The notes below the pieces were generated by a model. The model was not told where the DNA came from. It ran no database searches and worked only from the letters and a program-made list of their open reading frames with translations. Below are positions 14,997-23,636 of a stretch of 33,130 nucleotides of DNA, one piece after another. Origin of the DNA: Candidatus Woesearchaeota archaeon (GTDB lineage Archaea > Nanobdellota > Nanobdellia > Woesearchaeales > JAGVYF01). Position 1 is the stretch's first letter. Each line of letters starts with the position of its first letter. The stretch lies in the NCBI GenBank assembly GCA_023264635.1, contig JAHFLT010000016.1, positions 1-33,130 of the forward strand, in the 5' to 3' direction. The position numbers were made by a program, and so were the translations under genes.

Positions 14997-15955
14997 TGCG
15001 CCTGTTTCTTTCCCTGGTCGTCATACTGCTTTTTTTGTACTCAATCCTCCCACCAATTTGGCCAAAGACGGATGATCATGTGTCTGCGCTTGTTTTTTTC
15101 TGCCCTGAAACAGATTGCATGGCGCTCTTCGAGGCAGCTGTGCATCAGGCAAAGAAAAGCATTCACTGTGCATTGTATGACTTATCTGACCAGCTGTTGC
15201 CGTCTTTTGATGGTCGTTCAATCGATATCTCTATTATCTATGACGTGAAAAATAAAGTATTGCCACGGCAATACCTTCATCCACGAAAAATCAGTGCTCT
15301 GAGCCATAACAAGTTTTGTGTTTTTGATGGGCAATATGTGTGGACAGGCAGCTTTAATCCAACAGGTAACAGGAACAGGAACGATGTGCTTCTCATCTCT
15401 TCACGCTATCTTGCTGCAAATTATGAGGCAGAATTCCAAGAGTTACGTGGTGGGAAACCAAGGCAAACTCCATATCCACACATAGTCTCAGATGTCATGT
15501 CGATGCAAAATGCATTCTGCCCGGAAGACCAATGTGAACAGAAAGTGCTTGATGCACTAAGTGAAGCGCAAAAATCAATAGACGTGATGGCGTACAGCTT
15601 CACTGACCCGACCATAGCCATGCTACTGTTGGCAAAAAAAGAGCAGGGAGTTAATGTCCGTGTTTTGCTTGAGGCAAGACAGGTTGGTGAGCGGTCTGTT
15701 TATACCATGTTGCGGCAACATGTTCCTGTGCAGGCAAGCAATCAGGAAGGATTATTGCACTATAAAGTATTCGTCATTGATAACGAGACGGTTATAACAG
15801 GCAGCGCTAACCCGACGAAGAACGGTTATGGTAATAACGATGAAAATATTCTTATACTTCATAATCCTCAGATAGCTTTACAGTACAGCCATCGTTTTGT
15901 AGAGGAAAGTCAGGAGAATCATGTCTCACTATTACGACAAAAAACAGGAGAGTAA
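14996..15955 (+). CDS. Phospholipase D-like protein with two HKD motifs
   Basis: This is a 319-residue protein. Residues 4-20 form a signal peptide or membrane anchor. Two HKD half-sites are intact: HNKFCVFD (H104, K106, D111) followed by GSFNPTGNRNRND, and HYKVFVID (H255, K257, D262) followed by GSANPTKNGYGNNDEN. Two Cys pairs (CPETDC and CPEDQC), one before each half, support an extracytoplasmic, disulfide-bonded protein with internal duplication. The family hydrolyses phosphodiesters of lipids or nucleic acids; secreted Nuc-like nucleases share this build. The start overlaps the preceding stop, and the end overlaps the methyltransferase gene by 35 nt. Confidence 0.85.
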   Translation: MRLFLSLVVILLFLYSILPPIWPKTDDHVSALVFFCPETDCMALFEAAVHQAKKSIHCALYDLSDQLLPSFDGRSIDISIIYDVKNKVLPRQYLHPRKISALSHNKFCVFDGQYVWTGSFNPTGNRNRNDVLLISSRYLAANYEAEFQELRGGKPRQTPYPHIVSDVMSMQNAFCPEDQCEQKVLDALSEAQKSIDVMAYSFTDPTIAMLLLAKKEQGVNVRVLLEARQVGERSVYTMLRQHVPVQASNQEGLLHYKVFVIDNETVITGSANPTKNGYGNNDENILILHNPQIALQYSHRFVEESQENHVSLLRQKTGE

Positions 15956-16511
15956 AGAAAAAATAAAAGAAATACGAGCAGTGCTGCGCAACGCACTTTT
16001 CTCATTCCGCACAAGCAGCGGCGTTTTCTCAGGCAGGCGTGTCGATGCTGGCACAAGACTACTTATCAATACTTGCATTGTGCAGGATGGGTGGAGCGTG
16101 CTGGATCTTGGTTGCGGATATGGTGCAGTAGGAATTGTGCTGAAGAAACTGTATCCAACGCTTGATGTATTCATGATAGACATCAATGAGCGCGCTGTTG
16201 CCATCGCAGAAAAGAATGCTGTTCTCAATGGGGTAGCACCGCACATTGCGCAGGGACACATGTATGAGCCCGTGAAAGAGATGCTGTTTGATGCAATTAT
16301 GCTTAATCCACCATATGTTGCTGGCAGAAAACTGATTGGTGATATGCTGGAAGGTGCTACAACCCATCTCAAAAAAGGTGGCTTATTGCACGTTGTTGCC
16401 CGGCATCAAAAAGGCGGCAAAACAATCAAACAAAAAATGCTTCATCTCTTCAGCAATGTCATTGATCATGCACGAGGTGGCGGGTATCATGTGTATGTGA
16501 GCAAACGATAA
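15921..16511 (+). CDS. Class I SAM-dependent methyltransferase, RsmC-like
   Basis: This is a 196-residue protein. The SAM-binding motif is VLDLGCGYGAVG (60-71), with the acidic strand end MIDIN (85-89) and the catalytic NPPY (129-132) typical of N-methyltransferases on guanine or adenine amino groups. The N-terminal FSFRTSSGVFSGRRVDAGTRLL matches the single-domain archaeal RsmC/MTS group, whose bacterial relatives make m2G in 16S rRNA. The exact substrate is unproven. The frame begins inside the end of the phospholipase D-like gene. Confidence 0.85.
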   Translation: MSHYYDKKQESKEKIKEIRAVLRNALFSFRTSSGVFSGRRVDAGTRLLINTCIVQDGWSVLDLGCGYGAVGIVLKKLYPTLDVFMIDINERAVAIAEKNAVLNGVAPHIAQGHMYEPVKEMLFDAIMLNPPYVAGRKLIGDMLEGATTHLKKGGLLHVVARHQKGGKTIKQKMLHLFSNVIDHARGGGYHVYVSKR

Positions 16512-16554
16512 AATCACAATATATTTAAAGAGTTTTGATTAGGTTTTCAGCAGA

Positions 16555-17127
16555 ATGAGAGTGTATACAAAAGAGGAGGTAGAATGGAATGGAGCTGATG
16601 TGCTCGAGGGCGTGATTGGTGGCTCTCTTTTTATTTATCCAACAGATACTATCTATGGAATTGGCTGCAATGCGATGGATAACAAGGCAGTAGCCAGGCT
16701 CAAACATCTCAAGCAGAAACCAAGAGAAAGCTTTCTTTCGGTGGTTGTTCCTAGCAAGGACTGGATTTATGAAAATTGTTCTGTCTCCAAAGAAGCAGAG
16801 ACATGGCTGGATAGATTACCTGGTGCGTATACGTTGATCCTGCCTTTGAAGAATCCTAAGGCTGTATGTAAAGAAGTTAGTCCTGATGGAAAGTCATTGG
16901 GTGTGAGAATTCCGAATCACTGGATAAGGGGATTTGTACGAGAACTCGGGTTGCCTTTGGTTACCACGAGCGCAAATATCCATGGCAAGATGGCGATGAC
17001 ATCATTGGATTCACTTGATCCTGAATTAAAGAAAGGACTGCATTTTGCTGTGTATGAAGGGGAAAAAAATGGACAACCTTCACAAGTTATCGATCTCACT
17101 GGGAAGAGTGTAGTGAAGATAAGATAG
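16555..17127 (+). CDS. Threonylcarbamoyl-AMP synthase (YrdC/Sua5 domain)
   Basis: This 190-residue protein is a stand-alone YrdC-type enzyme without the C-terminal Sua5 extension. Motifs are FIYPTDTIYGIGCNAMD near the N-terminus, KQKPRESFLSVVV, GAYTLILP, LGVRIPNH and LPLVTTSANIHG. It makes threonylcarbamoyl-adenylate from Thr, bicarbonate and ATP, the first step of t6A37 formation in ANN-decoding tRNAs, which include the tRNA-Thr in this window. ATATATTTAAAG, about 25-35 nt upstream, is the likely TATA box. Confidence 0.92.
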   Translation: MRVYTKEEVEWNGADVLEGVIGGSLFIYPTDTIYGIGCNAMDNKAVARLKHLKQKPRESFLSVVVPSKDWIYENCSVSKEAETWLDRLPGAYTLILPLKNPKAVCKEVSPDGKSLGVRIPNHWIRGFVRELGLPLVTTSANIHGKMAMTSLDSLDPELKKGLHFAVYEGEKNGQPSQVIDLTGKSVVKIR

Positions 17128-17217
17128 GAGACAAGCATTCTCAATTATGTGGTTCCATCCAAAAATTCACCAACAAGGTCAAACATTTAATATAACAGTA
17201 CATCATTTCTGGTGGTC

Positions 17218-17523
17218 ATGACACAAGATACAATACAAACCTTGCCATCGAACAGATGGAGAAAAATAAAACGTGCAACGATTGACTTCCTTGTGGGCGG
17301 CATTGTCGGCAGCATGGGCGAAGTAGCCGGCCGCATCGCAGGCCAACACGGCATTTTTGAGAAGCTTGGCTATGCCACTATTTTTCCTTCCTTTGGTTAT
17401 GCTGCAGGGCGGTTAGCGCATCCTGAGGACACTATCGATGAAGTAGGCATGGACACGCTCTTCTTTGCTACCGGGACCGTCATGGGCGCATATGCCATGA
17501 GCTACCTGAGACAGGGGCAATAA
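17218..17523 (+). CDS. Small glycine-rich membrane protein, unknown
   Basis: This is a 101-residue protein from the ATG at 17218; a GTG two codons earlier is possible. After a basic N-terminus (RWRKIKRATI) comes a Gly-zipper-like hydrophobic stretch (FLVGGIVGSMGEVAGRIAG) and further hydrophobic helices at about 42-60 and 74-94. The TATA-like ATTTAATATAAC, about 25-35 nt upstream, supports the start. The family is not recognised. Confidence 0.6.
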   Translation: MTQDTIQTLPSNRWRKIKRATIDFLVGGIVGSMGEVAGRIAGQHGIFEKLGYATIFPSFGYAAGRLAHPEDTIDEVGMDTLFFATGTVMGAYAMSYLRQGQ

Positions 17524-17784
17524 CTATTGACTAAAAAAAAGCAGAACTAAGTAGAAAAGTGAAACAGAGTGACTATTGCGATGCTGTTGTAGAGTAGGAT
17601 TGACTTTAGTATCAGATGTGTCCCCTCTGTCATGCTCTGTTAGGGATGGTAATAATCCTTATGCCGCCGGGCATTGTGAGTGTTACCACCAGCTCCTCTC
17701 TCGGTGGTTATCGAAAATTACCTGTTTAATACCTATGAATATAGTCTGACAATTGTAGATAATTTCTTTTTGGGTGGAGTCCAA
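17524..17784. other. 261-nt gene-free gap with possible structured RNA
   Basis: It lies between the convergent ends of the 17218 gene and smc. There is no convincing open frame. On the minus strand GGTGGTAA pairs with TTACCATC around an inner ATGCC-cggc-GGCAT hairpin, and the same GGTGGT can instead pair with an ACCACC copy nearby, so two alternative folds exist. An A8 run at 17534-17541 would terminate minus-strand transcripts, and T-rich 17762-17770 plus-strand ones. No known RNA family was recognised. Confidence 0.35.
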
Positions 17785-20700
17785 TCACAGCTTCAGGCTT
17801 GTCACGCTTGAAACACCATGCTCATCCATGCTTACACCATAGAGATAGTCCCCTTCCGAGATAACTGAGTCATTATGTGACACGACAATATACTGCGCCT
17901 TGTCACAATATTGTCTTACCAGCTTAGCAAGTTTCTCTGAGTTGTGCTTGTCAAGCGCAGCATCAACTTCGTCAAAGATATAGAATGAATGCGGTTGGTA
18001 CTCCTGTATGGCAAAGATGAATGCCAGTGCAGTAAGGGTCTTCTCTCCACCAGACAGGCTCCGGATGTCAAGGAACTTTGTCCCAGTCAACCTTACTTTT
18101 ATCAGGACACCTTCATCGAAAATGGTCTCTGGATTTTCGAGCGCCAATGAGGCTTCTCCTTTTGTTGAAAGAGAAGAGAAAATCAGTTTAAACTGTTCAT
18201 TCAGGACATCAAACGATTTCGTAAATATATCCTTCTTCTTTGTCTCTATCTCCCCAATAAGGGACAGCACATCTCCCTTCTCGATTTTCAGCTTGTCTTT
18301 CTTCTCATGCAGGGCATTGTATTCTTTCTCAATCGCTTCATAGACTTCGAGTGCGCGCATGTTGACAGCTCCTAAATTTTGAGCTGTCTTTTCATATTTT
18401 TCAATCTCCTGACGCAGCACATGTTCTGGCTTGTCATTAAGCTGTGCTCCTTTGTATTGTTCAAATTCAGTCATCAAGCCAGCAAGTTCTCCTTTGGTAT
18501 GTGCGCTTTCCAGAGAATAGGTATTCATTTCAATCTCCACCTTGCGTGCCTGATCGCGATGTTCATCTGCCTTGCGCTCATGTTCACTTATTTCATCATT
18601 AACTCCCTGCCTCTTCCCGAACAATTCTTTGTACTTCTGATAGAATGCCTGAGTCTGCACTTCCTTCTCTTTTAGCAATAATTCATCCTTCTGCACAGTC
18701 TCATGCAAGATTTTTGTCTCTTTTGTGAAATCTCCTATTTCCTTGTCGTGCTGTTTCAGGATACTCACTATTTTTTCATGTTCGGGATAAGCCAGTTCTC
18801 TATGCACATCTGCATTTTTTAGTTCTGTAACCAGAGTAATAATGGATTCGCGCGCAGCATTACGCATGTCTTCAAATGTCTTGAGCTCTGCAACAAGCGA
18901 TGGATTGTGCATCTGGGAGATTCTCGTCCTGAGTTCCTGCCGTTTTATCTTGATGCCCGCAAGCTGTAAATTAACACTTCTTATTCTTTCCTGCACTGTA
19001 TTCAGCTCATTCTCTACGCGTGACAGCTCTTCCTTCAGCACATCCTGTCCTTTCCGCGTTGCTTCCAAATCGTTGGATTCAAGATGAAGTGACTTTTCCA
19101 TTACCGTAATCTCTCCCTCAAGCTCAGCTTTAGTCTTTCGCAGTACTATTATCTTATCCTCATTCTCTTTGCGTCTTCTCTCGAGAACCTCAATAAGCCC
19201 CTGACTCTCAGCTTCCTCTTTCTCAAGGTCGTGCATCTCTTTCATCAGTTCTTTCTGCTGGAAACCAAATCCAGTTCTCTCTTTTTTTCTAAAGCCACCG
19301 CGCATTGCTCCGGAAATATCTGCCATATCTCCATCAAGCGTGACCATCTTTGCTCTCCCTACTCCTATGCGTCTGGCAGTATCAATATCATCCACTACGA
19401 TAGTATTTCCAAAAACATGGGAAAAAACGTTCTTGAATTTCTGATCATAAGTAACCAGATCCAGAGCAAGACCATGAGTTCCTCTTGAATCAAGGCACGT
19501 TTTCGCCTCGGCATCCATTCTAATTGGTTTAATCTTATTCAAAGGAAGAAATGTCGCAATACCATACTTGTTTTCCTTTAGGAACGTAATGCAGTCAGCA
19601 GCTATCTTGTCATTATCCACTATAATGTGCGTGAGCTTGTTGCCTGCTGCAACCTCGAGAGCCACAGCATATTTGCTGTTCACCTCTCCCAGTTCTGCCA
19701 CTGTCCCATAAATGCCATGATTCTGATTTCGCATCTCTATTATTTTCTTTATCGCAAGCTCGCCAGCAACAGCATCCTGTACCGCATGCGTCCGTGCCCG
19801 CACCTTCGCAAGATATTCACTCGCTTCTGCATAGCGTCTGCGAGCATCGCCTAATCTCGCTGCGAATGTGGAATCCTCAGAAAGGCATGTATTAAGCTCA
19901 AGTGTTGTTTTCTTGAATGTGTCTTTCCTGCTCTTGAGAGCCTGCATCTGCACAGTATTTTCCTGTTCCACTTGCTTCACTTTCTCTAGTTTTGCATCCA
20001 GCGTCTTTAGCTCATATTCAAGCTGGTCCTTGCGGCGTAAGAGGTCCTGCTGTCGTTGCCTGACTTCCTGTATATTCTTCTCATGCATCTCGGCCTGCTT
20101 GTCCAATCCTTCAATCTCCTTTTCAATAAGCTGTGCATTATCGATGCCGTGCTTTGAACGAAAATCATTAAGCGATGACTCTATCTTCACAAGTTCTTGC
20201 TGACGTTCTTCCTGTTTTCTTGCGAGTTCATGTTTAGACGTTTCCAATGATTTTATCCGATTACCTGCATCATCCAAGTCGTGCTTAAGTTGTTCCTTCC
20301 GCTGCTTGACCTTACTGATTTCTTGCTGGCAGTGATCTATCCTTGTTTTACTCGTAGCTAGCGTTACTTTGAGTTGTTCAACCTCCCTATGGAGAAGCAC
20401 CTGTTCCTTTTCCCCTTTCTCTTCTATCTCTTTTGTTATTTTCTCCACTTCCCGGCGCTTCTCCTCGTTCTTCTCTTTCAGCCCGCGTACCAATTCCTCC
20501 CTTTGTTCAAGCCTCTGTTTTGCATGGGTAATCTTTTCCTGATAGTCATTATTTATCTTTTGCTTCTTATCGATCTGCAGTTTCAGATATGTTGCTTTGT
20601 TTTCATTAATCTTGTCACGTAACTCCTTGAACTTCAGCGCATGGTCTCGTTCTTTGCGAAGCTCGTCAAGGTGCGTCTTGCGCTCATGCAGTATAATTTC

Positions 20701-21276
20701 CGCATCTTTCAGTCTCAGCTCTACATTCTCCAGTTCGTGCACAGCTTTTTCTTTTTTCTCCTCATAGACAGAGATACCTGCGATTTCCTCAATTATCTTA
20801 CGGCGCTCGACAGATGGCATCTCTATGAAACGGACAATGTCACCCTGCTGGATGATATTGAATCCATCCGGGTTTATGCGTGCATGTGCAAGCAGGTTCA
20901 ATATCTCTTGGCGCGTATGCTTCTTATTGTTAATTCTATAGATGCTGTTTCCATTATGACTGACAAGGCGGGTAATCTTGATTTCCTTCTCTTCAAGAGG
21001 AAATATCTTCTTCTCGTTGGTAAAGACGATGCTGACCTCTGCGACCTTTGCAGGTGTTTTTAGTTTTCCCCCGTTGTAGATGAGGTTAGCCGATTTCTCA
21101 GCGCGAAGCGACTTACTCGATCCTCTGCCGAGAACAAAGCACAATGCATCTCCCACATTACTCTTCCCCGAGCCATTGGGACCAAGGATTACATTAAACT
21201 GGTCGCCAAACAGTATCTCTGTCCGCTTGGCAAAACTCTTGAATCCATGCATCACAATTTTACTTATCTTTGTCAT
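17785..21276 (-). CDS. smc: Chromosome segregation ATPase SMC
   Basis: This 1163-residue protein has the full SMC layout. The N-terminal head has Walker A GPNGSGKSN (32-40). A long coiled coil (about 165-480) leads to a hinge (about 510-640, with GIYGTVAELGEV and NTIVVDDIDTARRI), then a return coiled coil (about 660-1000), the ABC signature LSGGEK (1074-1079) and Walker B FYIFDEVDAALD (1098-1109). SMC dimers with kleisin compact and segregate the chromosome; no scpA/scpB homologue is in the window. The start ATG at 21276 is followed by the standard KISKIVMHGFKSFA strand, and the TATA box CTTTTATATAC lies at 21328-21338. Confidence 0.96.
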   Translation of the reverse strand: MTKISKIVMHGFKSFAKRTEILFGDQFNVILGPNGSGKSNVGDALCFVLGRGSSKSLRAEKSANLIYNGGKLKTPAKVAEVSIVFTNEKKIFPLEEKEIKITRLVSHNGNSIYRINNKKHTRQEILNLLAHARINPDGFNIIQQGDIVRFIEMPSVERRKIIEEIAGISVYEEKKEKAVHELENVELRLKDAEIILHERKTHLDELRKERDHALKFKELRDKINENKATYLKLQIDKKQKINNDYQEKITHAKQRLEQREELVRGLKEKNEEKRREVEKITKEIEEKGEKEQVLLHREVEQLKVTLATSKTRIDHCQQEISKVKQRKEQLKHDLDDAGNRIKSLETSKHELARKQEERQQELVKIESSLNDFRSKHGIDNAQLIEKEIEGLDKQAEMHEKNIQEVRQRQQDLLRRKDQLEYELKTLDAKLEKVKQVEQENTVQMQALKSRKDTFKKTTLELNTCLSEDSTFAARLGDARRRYAEASEYLAKVRARTHAVQDAVAGELAIKKIIEMRNQNHGIYGTVAELGEVNSKYAVALEVAAGNKLTHIIVDNDKIAADCITFLKENKYGIATFLPLNKIKPIRMDAEAKTCLDSRGTHGLALDLVTYDQKFKNVFSHVFGNTIVVDDIDTARRIGVGRAKMVTLDGDMADISGAMRGGFRKKERTGFGFQQKELMKEMHDLEKEEAESQGLIEVLERRRKENEDKIIVLRKTKAELEGEITVMEKSLHLESNDLEATRKGQDVLKEELSRVENELNTVQERIRSVNLQLAGIKIKRQELRTRISQMHNPSLVAELKTFEDMRNAARESIITLVTELKNADVHRELAYPEHEKIVSILKQHDKEIGDFTKETKILHETVQKDELLLKEKEVQTQAFYQKYKELFGKRQGVNDEISEHERKADEHRDQARKVEIEMNTYSLESAHTKGELAGLMTEFEQYKGAQLNDKPEHVLRQEIEKYEKTAQNLGAVNMRALEVYEAIEKEYNALHEKKDKLKIEKGDVLSLIGEIETKKKDIFTKSFDVLNEQFKLIFSSLSTKGEASLALENPETIFDEGVLIKVRLTGTKFLDIRSLSGGEKTLTALAFIFAIQEYQPHSFYIFDEVDAALDKHNSEKLAKLVRQYCDKAQYIVVSHNDSVISEGDYLYGVSMDEHGVSSVTSLKL

Positions 21277-21327
21277 TTGGGATTGAACCTTACGTGAGCC
21301 TTACTCTTGTAGTTTTATCTCCTTTGG

Positions 21328-21338
21328 CTTTTATATAC
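21328..21338 (-). promoter_or_regulatory. TATA box of smc
   Basis: The minus strand reads GTATATAAAAG, 52-62 nt upstream of the ATG, which allows a leader of about 25-35 nt. Confidence 0.5.
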
Positions 21339-21413
21339 TTTATCGATAAAAATCAATTCTCCACTCCAAAGTGAAAAAGAAATATTATATAATCACCACC
21401 ATCAAAATGCTGC

Positions 21414-21749
21414 ATGGAAGCAATCCAGTATAAAGGGCTGGAAGAGATTAATGCTGAGCAGCGCGCTGTGCTTGACAAGCTTTCTGCAGAATATTATGAT
21501 AAAATCAAGCGGGCTTTGCGCAATGAAAATTGTTCAATCAGTATCCATATAAAAAAATATGAGTCTAAAGGAGGCGGTGAAGGCAAAGAGAAAAAGCATG
21601 CAAAGTTCAGCATCAATCTCCTTGCTATGGCGCCGACTAAGACATTTGAGAGCAGCGCAGCAGACTGGGACTTCGCACGCACGCTCCATAAAGTATTCAA
21701 GGATATGGAAACAGAGATAAGCCATCATTTTAAAAAAATGTTTCCATAA
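21414..21749 (+). CDS. Small charged alpha/beta protein, unknown (possibly HPF-like)
   Basis: This is a 111-residue protein. The predicted order is a helix from about 12-38 (NAEQRAVLDKLSAEYYDKIK), a strand SISIHIKKY, a Lys/Gly-rich loop, a strand KFSINLLAMA, and a long amphipathic C-terminal helix from about 82 (DWDFARTLHKVFKDMETEI). The arrangement parallels the 91-residue protein at 14721. The fold would suit RNA or ribosome binding, but that is inference. TATTATATAATC lies about 25 nt upstream, giving a leaderless mRNA from the ATG at 21414; an out-of-frame ATG lies 7 nt earlier. The next gene follows after 21 nt. Confidence 0.68.
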   Translation: MEAIQYKGLEEINAEQRAVLDKLSAEYYDKIKRALRNENCSISIHIKKYESKGGGEGKEKKHAKFSINLLAMAPTKTFESSAADWDFARTLHKVFKDMETEISHHFKKMFP

Positions 21750-21770
21750 TGGCATAAAGGGGGGATAAAA

Positions 21771-22022
21771 ATGTATAAGACAGGACGTGTTATCCGCACA
21801 GCATCGCAGGACGAGTTGGGTGAGATAAAGTTGGATGATGGGGGGCAAATAATCCCATTTGGGATAGATGACCTCAATGAGGCAGGCATGAAGAAATGGA
21901 GGAAGAAACACCTTAATGAAGAAGATACAGTATCTTGCAAGATTAGTAAGGATGGTTTCGCAGTGGACATAGCACCTACAGGAATTCGCGGGCTGCGCAG
22001 GTCTCCGGGAAAGTCAATCTAA
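21771..22022 (+). CDS. Small OB/cold-shock-like protein
   Basis: This is an 83-residue basic protein preceded by a purine-rich AAGGGGGGAT ribosome-binding site. The first half reads TGRVIRT...GEIKLDDGGQIIPFGIDDLNE, a beta-strand pattern like a cold-shock or S1-type OB fold in which a strand ends in Asp-Asp-Gly before an Ile-Pro-Phe strand. The end is Arg/Gly-rich (GIRGLRRSPG). Binding of RNA or DNA is likely but the family call is tentative. It is probably cotranscribed with the preceding gene. Confidence 0.6.
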   Translation: MYKTGRVIRTASQDELGEIKLDDGGQIIPFGIDDLNEAGMKKWRKKHLNEEDTVSCKISKDGFAVDIAPTGIRGLRRSPGKSI

Positions 22023-22067
22023 ACGCAAGCTGAGCATAATCATTCCAACGAACGTAAATTCCAATAG

Positions 22068-22880
22068 TTATTCAAATATTGCTTTCACGTTCTTAAAGTG
22101 GAGCTTTACGAAGTTTTTTGGTTCTTTCCCGCTTTTCTTTAAGAATTCTAAAGCCTCCTGGACATGCGTGCTTCCCTTCGGCACTGGATAGCATAATTCT
22201 TTCGAGAGATAGGCGAGTTGCTTCAATGCTTCATTGCGTGCTAAGATAGAAGCAGCTGCCACTTCAAGATATTTTTCTTCAGCATGCGTTGTTCTGATAT
22301 CTCCCACAGTGCAGCCTGGATACCTATCCACCACATGCATTGCTTTTCGTTTTACTCTTACCTTCTCTGCACAAAGCGCATGCATCCTATTAAGGAGCTG
22401 TGTCTGTGTATGGTGATTGTATTCCTCTGGATAAAGCGATTCTATCGCATGGTCTGTGCACCTTTCAATTGCTTTGGCTAGCCAGAGAATATCCTCATCA
22501 TCTATCTTCTTTGAATCCTGTACTCCAAGTGCCAGAAGGTCTTGTCTCACGTTGTCATCTGCCATGACAGCAGCTACAACAATGCCACCAAATGTATCCC
22601 CCTTCAAAGACTCGTCAGTGCCTATGATGATACCCTCTTCTTTGACAAATGGTGGCTTCTTTTCTTCTTTGAATCCTTCTCCCACCAGAAATTTTCTGTA
22701 TTTTTCTATAGCATCATCCCTGCCCTGCAGAAGGAGCTTGCCTGACGTGAACAATATTGCTGTAGCCGGACCCTTCATCCTGAGCACTTCCCAAGGCGTT
22801 TTGATATCCCACAGCGCAAATCCTTGTTCGAAAAGCAGTGGTTGTATCTTTTCTTTTTTTACGTCAAGAAATGTGACCAT
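22068..22880 (-). CDS. rnhC: Ribonuclease HIII
   Basis: This is a 270-residue protein. The N-terminal ~80 residues (YRKFL helix near 61) resemble the TBP-like substrate-binding domain that distinguishes HIII from HII. The catalytic domain has IIIGTDESLKGDTFGG (D89, E90), HVVDRY (D185) and HAEEKYLEVAAASILAR (E206 region). The family cuts RNA in RNA-DNA hybrids. The usual DESGKGD reads DESLKGD here, so the first Gly of the GKG substrate-recognition motif is Leu. ATG 22880 is chosen because GAGGTGATT directly precedes it, though the spacing is tight; GTG 22886 is an alternative. HIII is common in bacteria and scattered in archaea, which mostly use HII. Confidence 0.88.
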   Translation of the reverse strand: MVTFLDVKKEKIQPLLFEQGFALWDIKTPWEVLRMKGPATAILFTSGKLLLQGRDDAIEKYRKFLVGEGFKEEKKPPFVKEEGIIIGTDESLKGDTFGGIVVAAVMADDNVRQDLLALGVQDSKKIDDEDILWLAKAIERCTDHAIESLYPEEYNHHTQTQLLNRMHALCAEKVRVKRKAMHVVDRYPGCTVGDIRTTHAEEKYLEVAAASILARNEALKQLAYLSKELCYPVPKGSTHVQEALEFLKKSGKEPKNFVKLHFKNVKAIFE

Positions 22881-22919
22881 AATCACCTCATGCTGCGTGG
22901 GTATAAAAAACTCACTCAA

Positions 22920-23636
22920 TCAACTATAGTATGTATTCATCTGTTCTATTTTTAGTTTTGCTTTCACAAGATGGCGCATGGTTTTCTGCATTGCAAAGAC
23001 AGCGGAATCTGCATTGCGCTCTTCTTCATCCAGTACAGTTGACGAGGAAAATGCTACGATGGGAGAAAACCATCGCATTGCGTTTAATGTTATCTTAAGG
23101 GAGGAGTGTCTGTGCCGGATGTGGAATAGCTCATGAAGCAAAACAGCTTCTCTCTCTTTTTTGCTCAAAAGATCACAGAGACCTACTGAAAGGAATATGC
23201 TTTTTTTCCACGACGCAGAGAATGCAGCAGGCTTTGCGCTGTTGATGTAATACAGTGTGATGTCATGTGCATGCTGCGAAATAAAATCTTTCAGTGAGTC
23301 GTTTGCAATGCTCGCCTTTTGTATGATGCTGTGTACGAATACCCTTGGAATACTATAAATGGCTATCATGCTTACGCTCAGCAAAGCCAGTCCTGTTACA
23401 TAGAGTAAACGGTGGCCGGCGCATTGCATGAAGATAGTCTCGCACGTCATGAAAAAGAAATACCAAAAGAGTGGAAACAAAAGAAAAAAAAGATGCGCCT
23501 GTGCCCAGAAGAGGCGTGTCTTTGTGTCTTTTGCCTTCATTAAGGGAATGAGTGATAATGCACTCACCACAAATGAAATGAGAAATAGTCCTGCTCCCCC
23601 AGTGAGATACGGCATAAAGCTTTGTACGCAGATCAT
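22920..23636 (-). CDS. M56/BlaR1-like membrane metalloprotease
   Basis: This is a 238-residue protein. Hydrophobic helices lie at about 12-32, 45-66 and 78-100, then a cytoplasmic zinc-protease segment with VLLHELFHIRHRH (HELFH 168-172) and the downstream Glu in LDEEERNAD. That is the M56 pattern of BlaR1/MecR1. No extracellular penicillin-binding sensor domain follows, so the ligand, if any, is sensed by the membrane part. It starts within the stop of the BlaI-like gene (ATGA overlap), so the two form a regulatory pair, as in bacteria where the protease inactivates the repressor. Confidence 0.8.
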   Translation of the reverse strand: MICVQSFMPYLTGGAGLFLISFVVSALSLIPLMKAKDTKTRLFWAQAHLFFLLFPLFWYFFFMTCETIFMQCAGHRLLYVTGLALLSVSMIAIYSIPRVFVHSIIQKASIANDSLKDFISQHAHDITLYYINSAKPAAFSASWKKSIFLSVGLCDLLSKKEREAVLLHELFHIRHRHSSLKITLNAMRWFSPIVAFSSSTVLDEEERNADSAVFAMQKTMRHLVKAKLKIEQMNTYYS

